A stretch of 20,129 nucleotides of DNA from CAXNKG01 sp964202965 (GTDB lineage Bacteria > Acidobacteriota > Vicinamibacteria > Vicinamibacterales > UBA2999). Shown here piece after piece: positions 1-6,634 of the stretch. Location: positions 1 to 20,129 of the forward strand of contig CAXNKG010000045.1 of assembly GCA_964202965.1 (NCBI GenBank). Direction: 5' to 3'. Position numbers and translations under genes: made by a program. Position 1 is the stretch's first letter. The number at the start of each line of letters is the position of its first letter. Under the pieces are notes generated by a model. The model was not told the DNA's origin. It made no database searches and saw only the letters and a list, made by a program, of their open reading frames with translations.

Positions 1-131
1 ATCGCGCGCTGACCGCGGACGTCGACCAGCATGCGCAGGCCCTGTTCGACCACGGCGCGTTTGGTTGTCGCCCCGCTCGCCCGCATCGCCTGGCGCATCA
101 GGTCGTCGTCGATGTCAATGTTGGTTCGCAT
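1..131 (-). CDS. VapB-family antitoxin, 3' end beyond the window edge
   Basis: This is the first 43 codons of a small antitoxin gene read leftward; the C-terminus lies outside the window. The N-terminus reads MRTNIDIDDDLMRQAMRASG, followed by TTKRAVVEQGLRMLVDVRGQ. This is the short ribbon-helix-helix-like DNA-binding pattern (two acidic beta residues, then amphipathic helices) of DUF2191/VapB antitoxins. Such proteins bind and neutralise a PIN-domain VapC RNase and repress their own operon. The start at 131 is supported by a strong GGAGG at 136-140, five bases upstream on the minus strand. The partner vapC would be expected just left of position 1 and cannot be seen. Just upstream lie two TACACAT copies and a palindrome, listed separately. 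Family assignment is confident; the partner is inferred. Confidence 0.85.
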   Translation of the reverse strand, partial: MRTNIDIDDDLMRQAMRASGATTKRAVVEQGLRMLVDVRGQRA

Positions 132-140
132 CGCCCCTCC

Positions 141-168
141 ATGTGTAAGAATCGCCGATTCATGTGTA
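141..168 (-). promoter_or_regulatory. Operator-like palindrome and direct repeats upstream of the vapB gene
   Basis: A perfect 13-base palindrome, GAATCGCCGATTC, occupies 149-161. It is flanked by two copies of TACACAT (minus-strand reading) at 141-147 and 162-168, spaced 21 bases apart, which is two helical turns. The proximal copy runs straight into the GGAGG ribosome-binding site. Antitoxins of this class normally repress their own operon by binding paired half-sites here, so this is the best autoregulatory operator candidate in the window. The sequence pattern is seen directly; the operator role is inferred. Confidence 0.6.
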
Positions 169-171
169 GGT

Positions 172-437
172 GGCAAGCGGGATCGGCTGGCCGACCGACG
201 GCGGTCCGAGTGACCAGGACTCGCCTCGGGCAAGTCGCGGCGGTTCTCAACTCCAGATGCGTCGCGCCGATGCGAGGCGCGCTGACCTGTCAGTCGCCGA
301 CGGCGCGACGCCTGTAACTGATCCGGGACATTTAGAGGTCTGACACAGTTCTCGACGAGAGTGCCGCCCGCGTTCCCTTCAACTCGTTACCGATGAACGA
401 GATGCGGATACAAGATGCGAATCGGATCGGCGTGTGT
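172..437. other. Gene-free stretch between vapB and tRNA-Ser
   Basis: I see no convincing coding sequence here on either strand; short reading frames have no family resemblance and no ribosome-binding site. It holds a cluster of small perfect inverted repeats: CGCGCC/GGCGCG around 263-281 (6-bp stem, 7-base loop) and CTGAC/GTCAG at 282-293. These could form structure in a transcript, but no T-run follows, so I do not call a terminator. The right part grades into the tRNA promoter. Confidence 0.5.
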
Positions 438-443
438 CATAAT
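438..443 (+). promoter_or_regulatory. Candidate -10 box for tRNA-Ser
   Basis: CATAAT lies 38 bases before the mature tRNA 5' end, a usual distance for a tRNA promoter with a short processed leader. No good -35 hexamer is visible 16-18 bases upstream, so confidence is moderate to low. Confidence 0.4.
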
Positions 444-481
444 CCTCGTCCTGCCGCTTGCAAGTCGTTGATTCTAAAGAC

Positions 482-571
482 GGAGAGATGTCCGAGTGGT
501 TGAAGGAGCACGCTTGGAAAGCGTGTGTAGGGGAAACCCTACCGTGGGTTCGAATCCCACTCTCTCCGCCA
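482..571 (+). tRNA. tRNA-Ser (anticodon GGA)
   Basis: The acceptor stem GGAGAGA (482-488) pairs with TCTCTCC (561-567), followed by discriminator G and an encoded CCA at 569-571. The anticodon stem CACGC/GCGTG encloses loop TTGGAAA with anticodon GGA at 516-518, which reads UCC and UCU serine codons. A long variable arm with stem TAGGG/CCCTA, typical of class II tRNA-Ser, and a T-arm with loop TTCGAAT follow. All standard elements are intact. The next gene starts only 24 bases after the CCA. Confidence 0.97.
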
Positions 572-594
572 CCTTCCTTTGGCAACTATCTGAC

Positions 595-1437
595 ATGAGA
601 TGGCGCGGACTCGTCGTGCTTTCGTGGGTCGCCGCGCTCGTCGCCTGCAGCGGCAGCGCCCCCACGGCGCCCTCACCGCCGGCCGCCGCGCCACCCCCCA
701 CGACGCCAGGGCGCCATGCCGTGACGCTCGCCGGCAACGGCCTCGCGCTGGGTGGCTTGCTTTACCTGCCGGCCATGACCGAGCGCCGGCCGGCCATCAT
801 CGTGCTGCATGGCTGGCTCACGCCAGGGACCAATGGCGCCGCGGTGGTCGAAGCGCGCGCCGCCCGCTTCGCCGACGAAGGCTACGTGGCGCTGGCGCTC
901 TCGATGCGCGGCTGGCCGCCGTCTGGCGGCGCCGACGATTGCGGACTCAGGCAGCCCGATGACGTCGTGGCGGCGGCCGCGTGGCTGCGCACGCTGCCCG
1001 GCGTGGCCGCCGACCGCATGGCTGTTGTCGGCTTCTCGCAGGGCGGCCAGGTGGCGCTGCTCACCGCCGCGCGCGACGCACGCCTGCGGGCCGTGGTGGC
1101 CTACTTTCCCGTGACCGACGTCGCGCGCTGGAAGAGCACGACGACCAATGCCGACATTCCGGGCTACATCACCGCCACCTGCGAACCAGGCGGCACCGCG
1201 GCTCGATCGCCCGTGACACGGGCGGCAGCCATCGCCGCCGCGGTGCTCCTCGTGCACGGCGATGCTGACACGCGGGTGCCCACCGAGCAGAGCCGGCTGA
1301 TGCTCGACGCGCTGGTGACGGCCGGCCGCCAGGCGCAGCTCGAGCTGATTCCTGGCGCGCAGCACGGCTTCACCGCGGCGGAGGAGGCGCTGGCTCGTCC
1401 GCTGGTCGACCGCTTTCTGGCAAGCGCGCTCAACTGA
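595..1437 (+). CDS. Exported lipoprotein of the alpha/beta-hydrolase (dienelactone hydrolase-like) superfamily
   Basis: A 280-residue protein. The N-terminus is a lipoprotein signal peptide with lipobox LVAC, so the lipidated Cys is residue 18; a Pro/Ala-rich linker (about 21-39) follows, and the catalytic fold starts near 42. The nucleophile elbow GFSQGG places Ser at 149. HGDADTRVP gives the acid residue (Asp225 is the usual position), and AQHGF gives the catalytic His at 257. LHGW at 71-74 is the oxyanion-hole region. The order Ser-Asp-His and the D-x-R-V-P motif fit the dienelactone hydrolase/prolyl-oligopeptidase-like group. These are general esterases or peptidases, and the substrate cannot be read from sequence. 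I chose ATG at 595 because it begins the signal peptide; an upstream GTG at 496 lies inside the tRNA. There is no clear ribosome-binding site. It may be co-transcribed with tRNA-Ser. It acts on the outer face of a membrane. Confidence 0.85.
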   Translation: MRWRGLVVLSWVAALVACSGSAPTAPSPPAAAPPPTTPGRHAVTLAGNGLALGGLLYLPAMTERRPAIIVLHGWLTPGTNGAAVVEARAARFADEGYVALALSMRGWPPSGGADDCGLRQPDDVVAAAAWLRTLPGVAADRMAVVGFSQGGQVALLTAARDARLRAVVAYFPVTDVARWKSTTTNADIPGYITATCEPGGTAARSPVTRAAAIAAAVLLVHGDADTRVPTEQSRLMLDALVTAGRQAQLELIPGAQHGFTAAEEALARPLVDRFLASALN

Positions 1438-1441
1438 ACGA

Positions 1442-1458
1442 CGCCCGCGCAGCGGGTG
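1442..1458 (+). terminator. Weak terminator-like hairpin after the hydrolase gene
   Basis: Just after the stop codon, CGCCCGC and GCGGGTG pair as a 7-bp stem with one G-T wobble around a 3-base loop. No T-run follows, so intrinsic termination is uncertain. The rest of the gap to about 1605 shows nothing recognisable. Confidence 0.35.
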
Positions 1459-1601
1459 AGTCGGCGCGCGGCTCTCGCGAAAGAATGGCACTCGTGTCCT
1501 GTCCGCTGAGCGGGCACGTGAGAGGCGGATGACCATGAATCTGCATCGACGGCTCTCATTCCGACTGGACATCGTTCGAGTAGCGTCATCATGGCCTCTC
1601 G

Positions 1602-1617
1602 TGACTATAATTGGTCA
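1602..1617 (+). promoter_or_regulatory. Consensus -10 box within a dyad, promoter of the vapBC pair
   Basis: A perfect TATAAT sits at 1606-1611 and ends 5 bases before the antitoxin ATG at 1617. Transcription would begin at or next to the A of that ATG, giving a leaderless mRNA. The box is bracketed by TGAC (1602-1605) and GTCA (1614-1617), an 8-base-spaced dyad, and another TGAC follows at 1622-1625, so an autoregulatory operator is plausible. No -35 consensus is evident. Confidence 0.6.
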
Positions 1618-1862
1618 TGAGTGACGTCGGAATCGCGGAACTGAAGGCCCGCCTGAGCGAACACCTGCGATCGGTGCGAAATGGCGGCACGCTGACCGTG
1701 CTCGATCGGGACACGCCGATTGCCCGGATCGTTCCATACGCGGTGCAGCCGCTTGAGGTGCGCAAGGCGAAGCGCCGCCCGCGCGACCTGAAGCTTCCCC
1801 CCAAGCCGTCGAAGCGGACCGACAGCGTCGCCATGCTCGTCGAGGACCGGCGACGCCGGTGA
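1617..1862 (+). CDS. Phd/YefM-type antitoxin (VapB role)
   Basis: An 81-residue protein beginning MSDVGIAELKARLSEHLRSV. Its pattern of short N-terminal beta strand, I-A-E-L-K-A-R-L-S-E helix and then V-x-D-R-D-T-P-I-A-R-I-V-P is the signature of Phd/YefM antitoxins. The N-terminal half binds operator DNA; the basic C-terminus (KAKRRPRDLKLPPKPSKR, about 45-70) would wrap the toxin. It overlaps the PIN toxin gene by 4 bases (GTGA), so the two are translationally coupled, as usual for such modules. I chose ATG 1617 because it fits the family length and the -10 position; an upstream TTG at 1611 falls inside the -10 box. There is no ribosome-binding site. Confidence 0.88.
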   Translation: MSDVGIAELKARLSEHLRSVRNGGTLTVLDRDTPIARIVPYAVQPLEVRKAKRRPRDLKLPPKPSKRTDSVAMLVEDRRRR

Positions 1863-2275
1863 CCGCGTACGTCGATACGTCCGCACTGCTGCGCATCGTT
1901 TTGCGCGAGCCGGGTGCGCTCGATGACCTGCGGTCCTACGACGCCCTGGTGTCGAGCGAACTGCTTGCGGTCGAGAGCGCACGCACGATCGACCGGCTGC
2001 GGCTGCAGGGATCACTGACGAGCGAGGAAGCCACCGCGCGCGTGCGTGCGGTCAATGACTGGCTCGAAGGCATCGATCTCGTGCTGCTCCGTCCGCCGGT
2101 GTTGAGTCGTGCCAGCGAACCGATGCCGGTGTCGCTCGGAACACTCGATGCCCTCCACCTCGCGACAGCGCTGATCTGGCGGGACCGGATGGGACCGCTG
2201 CCGGCCATGGCGACGCACGATACGGCCCTCGGCCTGGCCGCACGGGCATTCGGGTTCGACGTGCGCGGCATCTGA
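1859..2275 (+). CDS. VapC-type PIN-domain toxin ribonuclease
   Basis: A 138-residue single PIN domain. The conserved acidic residues of the Mg/Mn-dependent active site are visible: Asp6 in YVDTSALL, Glu34 in SSELLAVE, Asp97 in TLDALHLATA and Asp121 in THDTALGLAA. Family members cleave tRNA or rRNA and stop translation when the antitoxin is degraded; the specific target here is unknown. The start is GTG at 1859, overlapping the antitoxin stop codon. Length and all motifs are normal, so the toxin looks intact. Just after its stop codon lies a tRNA T-arm-like hairpin, listed separately. Confidence 0.92.
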   Translation: MTAYVDTSALLRIVLREPGALDDLRSYDALVSSELLAVESARTIDRLRLQGSLTSEEATARVRAVNDWLEGIDLVLLRPPVLSRASEPMPVSLGTLDALHLATALIWRDRMGPLPAMATHDTALGLAARAFGFDVRGI

Positions 2276-2290
2276 ACCGCCCTGCGACCA

Positions 2291-2307
2291 GCGGGTTCAA
2301 GTCCCGC
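2291..2307 (+). other. tRNA T-arm-like hairpin downstream of vapC
   Basis: GCGGG-TTCAAGT-CCCGC is an exact 5-bp stem with a canonical 7-base T-loop, followed by GATCGAGCC. No matching 5' acceptor strand, anticodon arm or CCA is seen upstream or downstream, so this is not a whole tRNA. It may be a tRNA 3' remnant left by integration, or a chance hairpin that serves as a transcript end. Confidence 0.35.
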
Positions 2308-2362
2308 GATCGAGCCCTATCAGTGTGGAGCCCTGACAGCTCGCCGACGTCCAGGTCCCGGT

Positions 2363-2368
2363 TATCAT
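2363..2368 (+). promoter_or_regulatory. Candidate -10 box for the FAH-family lipoprotein gene
   Basis: TATCAT lies 35 bases before the ATG, leaving room for a leader that includes the AGGAAGG ribosome-binding site at 2384-2390. No clear -35 element is visible. Confidence 0.4.
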
Positions 2369-2397
2369 GTCCGTTCGCTGACGAGGAAGGATTGAGC

Positions 2398-3504
2398 ATG
2401 AAACGGTGCATGGGAATCGTGGCGGCGGTGGCATGTGTCGCAGGCTGTTCGGGCGGACAGTCGCCGGCCGAGTCTGCGGGTGGGGCACAGGCACCTGCGG
2501 GTCCGTCTGCTTCGTACAAGCTCGGCATGTTTCAGCAGGCCGAGCGGACCTTTGCCGGCATGGTCGTCGACGACCGTCTCGTCGTCGACCTATCTGCTGC
2601 GAGTCCCACTCTTCCGCCGACGCTGCACGAACTGATCGCAGCCTGGGATCAGCCGACCGCCGACCGGCTTGGCGCCCTTGCCGGCGCGGCGCTGCGCGAG
2701 GCGCCCACCTCGTCGCTTCAGCTGTCGCAGCTCAAAGTCCTTCCCCCCATCACCGATCCCGACGCGATCCTGATGGCCGCCCGTAATTACGCCGACCACG
2801 CCAACGAAATGGCACAGGTGGGGCGCACCCTCGGCACAACCACTGTTGTCGATGAAAAAGTCCGGGCGGGGATTCCGGGCCTCTGGACGCGGCCGCAGGA
2901 CGACACCCGTCCGAATCCGTATCTCTTTCCCAAGCTGAAGTCGTCGCTGGTGGGTGATGGCGACACCATCCTCCTGCCGCCCGGCCGCACGCGTGTCGAC
3001 TTTGAATGCGAACTGGTGGCCGTCATTGGCCGGCCGGCGCGGCGCGTGCCGGTGGAGCGCGCGCTCGACTACGTGTTCGGCTACATGGCGATGACCGACG
3101 TGTCCGACCGCGAAGATCGGCTCGACGGACGCTACGGGTCGGACTGGCTGATCAGCAAGAGCCACGACACGTTCGGTCCGAGCGGCCCCTTCATCGTCCC
3201 GGCAGCGTTCGTGGGCGATCCGCAGAATCTCCGGATCCAGTACACGCTCAATGGGCAGACGATGCAGGACGATAGTACGGCGTTGATGGTGCACACCGTC
3301 CGCGACCTGGTGTCGTTTGCGTCGAACATCGCCAGACTCGAGCCAGGCGATCTCCTGGGCACCGGCACGCCGGGCGGCGTGGGCGAGGGGCGCACGCCGC
3401 CTGTCTACCTCAAGGCTGGCGACACGGGCGTCTGCTCGATCGCGGGCATCGGCTCCCTCACCAACCCCGTCGAGATGGCCGGTCCCATGTCGGCGACCGA
3501 GTAG
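2398..3504 (+). CDS. Fumarylacetoacetate hydrolase-family protein exported as a lipoprotein
   Basis: A 368-residue protein. The first 17 residues are a lipoprotein signal ending in VAGC (lipidated Cys17), followed by a flexible Ala/Gly/Pro linker to about 37. An N-terminal FAH-type lobe (about 40-110) and the catalytic FAH domain (about 113-357) follow. Metal-site residues of the family are visible: Glu203 and Glu205 in DFECELVAVIG, and Asp234 in MTDVSDRED. NYADHANE (130-137) carries the conserved His/Glu pair, SKSHDTFGP (253-261) the conserved Lys, and GTGTPGGVG (321-329) the end-loop motif. Family members cleave C-C bonds or hydrolyse, decarboxylate or isomerise diketo acids and are normally cytosolic, so a lipid anchor is unusual. 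The start is fixed by AGGAAGG at 2384-2390. The receiver gene begins 15 bases downstream. The substrate is unknown. Confidence 0.88.
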   Translation: MKRCMGIVAAVACVAGCSGGQSPAESAGGAQAPAGPSASYKLGMFQQAERTFAGMVVDDRLVVDLSAASPTLPPTLHELIAAWDQPTADRLGALAGAALREAPTSSLQLSQLKVLPPITDPDAILMAARNYADHANEMAQVGRTLGTTTVVDEKVRAGIPGLWTRPQDDTRPNPYLFPKLKSSLVGDGDTILLPPGRTRVDFECELVAVIGRPARRVPVERALDYVFGYMAMTDVSDREDRLDGRYGSDWLISKSHDTFGPSGPFIVPAAFVGDPQNLRIQYTLNGQTMQDDSTALMVHTVRDLVSFASNIARLEPGDLLGTGTPGGVGEGRTPPVYLKAGDTGVCSIAGIGSLTNPVEMAGPMSATE

Positions 3505-3519
3505 CGGTTGAGTCTGTAG

Positions 3520-3903
3520 ATGACACACGGCAAGAAGGTTCTGATCGTCGATGACGAGGCGCCGATCCGCGAGGTTCTCACGCGATGGGTCAAGGTATGG
3601 GGCTACGGCGTCAGGGACGTGTCCAGCGCCGCCGAGGCTGTGGCACTGATGACGACCGACCCGGCCGACATCATGTTGTGCGACGTGGGGATGCCGGAAC
3701 GCGACGGCCTGTCGCTCGTCGAGCAGGTGCGCGCCCAGTGGCCTGCGACCGCCATCATCATGACGACCGGCCGCGACGACCCGCAGACGGTGCAGGCGAG
3801 CCGCAACCTGGGTGCCATCGCCTACGTCGTCAAGCCGTTTAGCTTCCTGATGCTGCACCAGGCGCTGGACCTCGCGTCCGCCTCGACCGGTCAAGGCAGG
3901 TAA
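3520..3903 (+). CDS. Stand-alone receiver-domain response regulator
   Basis: A 127-residue CheY-like receiver with no output domain. The acidic pair is Asp11-Asp12 (LIVDDEAP), the phospho-acceptor is Asp55 (MLCDVGMP), the switch Thr is at 82/83 (IIMTTGRDD) and the conserved Lys is at 105 (VVKPFS). All residues for phosphorylation are present. It would work by phosphorylation-dependent protein contact or as part of a phosphorelay; the cognate kinase is not in the window. It sits 15 bases after the FAH lipoprotein and 12 bases before the RNA helicase, so the three are probably co-transcribed. No strong ribosome-binding site precedes the ATG, which suggests translational coupling to the upstream gene. 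Confidence 0.92.
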   Translation: MTHGKKVLIVDDEAPIREVLTRWVKVWGYGVRDVSSAAEAVALMTTDPADIMLCDVGMPERDGLSLVEQVRAQWPATAIIMTTGRDDPQTVQASRNLGAIAYVVKPFSFLMLHQALDLASASTGQGR

Positions 3904-3915
3904 TCTAGGAGGCGT

Positions 3916-5628
<1,713 letters not shown>

Positions 5629-5715
5629 CCCACGCGGCTCCGCTGTCCCGAGTGAACAGGCGTGCATGCCCCGCCGTTTTCTGGCACTATGGCACCGCCT
5701 TTATGGAGGGTGCAC

Positions 5716-6483
5716 ATGCGTAAGACCGTAATCGTATTCGCGCTCGCGCTCCTCGTGTCCGGTGCCGCGTCCGCGCAGGAGTTCATCGAGTACCGGAACT
5801 CCGAGGACGGCTTTGCCGTGAACTTCCCCGGCCAGCCGACTATGACGACGACGACCTGGAAAACGCTGTTCGATTACGAGATGCCCGGCAAGGTGTTTAC
5901 CGCGAACCGCGGGAAAGAGGTCTACACCGTCACCGTGGTCGATTTCACCAGCCTGGAACAGCAGGGGATCGAGCGCGCCAAGCGGTGCGAGCCGGGCAAT
6001 GCCCAGTGCCGGCAGAACGCCGGAATTATGGGTCCCGGCTACTGGCAGCACGACATGCGCGCGACGATCATGCACGCCACCTCGAAGTTCGTGCTTCGCG
6101 AAGGCGCCAAGGTGACGCAGATCGGCTGGGAATGGTTTGAGATGGTGGAAGGCAACTATCTCCACATGACCAACGCCGACAAATCCCGCTCGTTCGTCTT
6201 GATCACGATGCATGAGAAGAAGCTGTATGTCGCCGAGGTGACGGTGCCGGCGGGCAGCCCGGAGCCGGGCCTGTTCCAGCAGTCCTGGAGCTTTGTGGAC
6301 GCCGCGGGCCAGACGGTTCGCTACCAGCAGGTGATCTACTCGAACGCGTACCACGGCATGGGCGCCTATCCGAAGCCGACCTACGGCAATCAGGGCCGCG
6401 GCGCAGGGGCAGGCGCCGCCGCCGGCGGTCGTGGGGCGGGCGCGGCACCGGCTCCGGCCGGACGCGGCGCGGGCCCGAATTAG
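5716..6483 (+). CDS. Secreted protein of unknown function with Gly/Ala/Arg-rich tail
   Basis: A 255-residue protein. A Sec signal peptide occupies residues 1-20, with cleavage expected at ASA/QE. The mature part begins EFIEYRNSEDGFAVNFPGQP, a pattern common to uncharacterised periplasmic proteins of soil bacteria in which one compact beta-rich domain follows the opening Y-x-x-x-E-x-G-F-x-V-x-F-P motif. Two cysteines in a CEPGNAQC stretch could form a disulfide. The last roughly 35 residues are low complexity, with repeated GRGAG and GGRGAG units. I do not recognise a specific function. The start at 5716 is supported by GGAGG at 5705-5709 and by the signal peptide; an earlier ATG at 5662 lacks both. 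It stands alone, between the deaD hairpin and a strong terminator. Confidence 0.8.
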   Translation: MRKTVIVFALALLVSGAASAQEFIEYRNSEDGFAVNFPGQPTMTTTTWKTLFDYEMPGKVFTANRGKEVYTVTVVDFTSLEQQGIERAKRCEPGNAQCRQNAGIMGPGYWQHDMRATIMHATSKFVLREGAKVTQIGWEWFEMVEGNYLHMTNADKSRSFVLITMHEKKLYVAEVTVPAGSPEPGLFQQSWSFVDAAGQTVRYQQVIYSNAYHGMGAYPKPTYGNQGRGAGAGAAAGGRGAGAAPAPAGRGAGPN

Positions 6484-6498
6484 CTCGCTACGGCTCAG

Positions 6499-6534
6499 GT
6501 CCGGTGCCGGTTTCCTCTGGCACCGGACGGTTTT
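6499..6534 (+). terminator. Strong intrinsic terminator
   Basis: GTCCGGTGCC (6499-6508) pairs perfectly with GGCACCGGAC (6519-6528) around a 10-base loop, followed two bases later by TTTT. It lies 16 bases after the upstream stop codon and cleanly separates that gene from the next transcription unit. Confidence 0.85.
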
Positions 6535-6605
6535 CCTCCCCGTCCCTTTCGCTTGATCATCCCCGCGGGGAGGCGTAGTCTGTCTCCGCTTTCCGTGCGT
6601 CCACA

Positions 6606-6611
6606 TATACA
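6606..6611 (+). promoter_or_regulatory. Candidate -10 box for the 728-residue secreted protein gene
   Basis: TATACA lies 29 bases before the GTG start, just ahead of AGGAGG at 6623-6628. It follows a strong terminator, so a promoter is needed in this gap. No convincing -35 hexamer is seen. Confidence 0.4.
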
Positions 6612-6634
6612 GGTCAGACCGAAGGAGGTCCGCT

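Noticed and set aside
31..213. Plus-strand frame at the left edge
   Set aside because: It is antisense to the vapB start, which has a strong ribosome-binding site and a recognisable antitoxin N-terminus.
379..737. Minus-strand frames containing GFEPTVGFP and GIRTHGRVSPTHAFQ
   Set aside because: These are translations of the complement of tRNA-Ser, a common artefact in databases, and not genes.
5682..5699. Sigma-54 promoter (TGGCAC) before the secreted protein gene
   Set aside because: TGGCAC is present but the second element TTGC(A/T) at the required 5-base spacing is absent.
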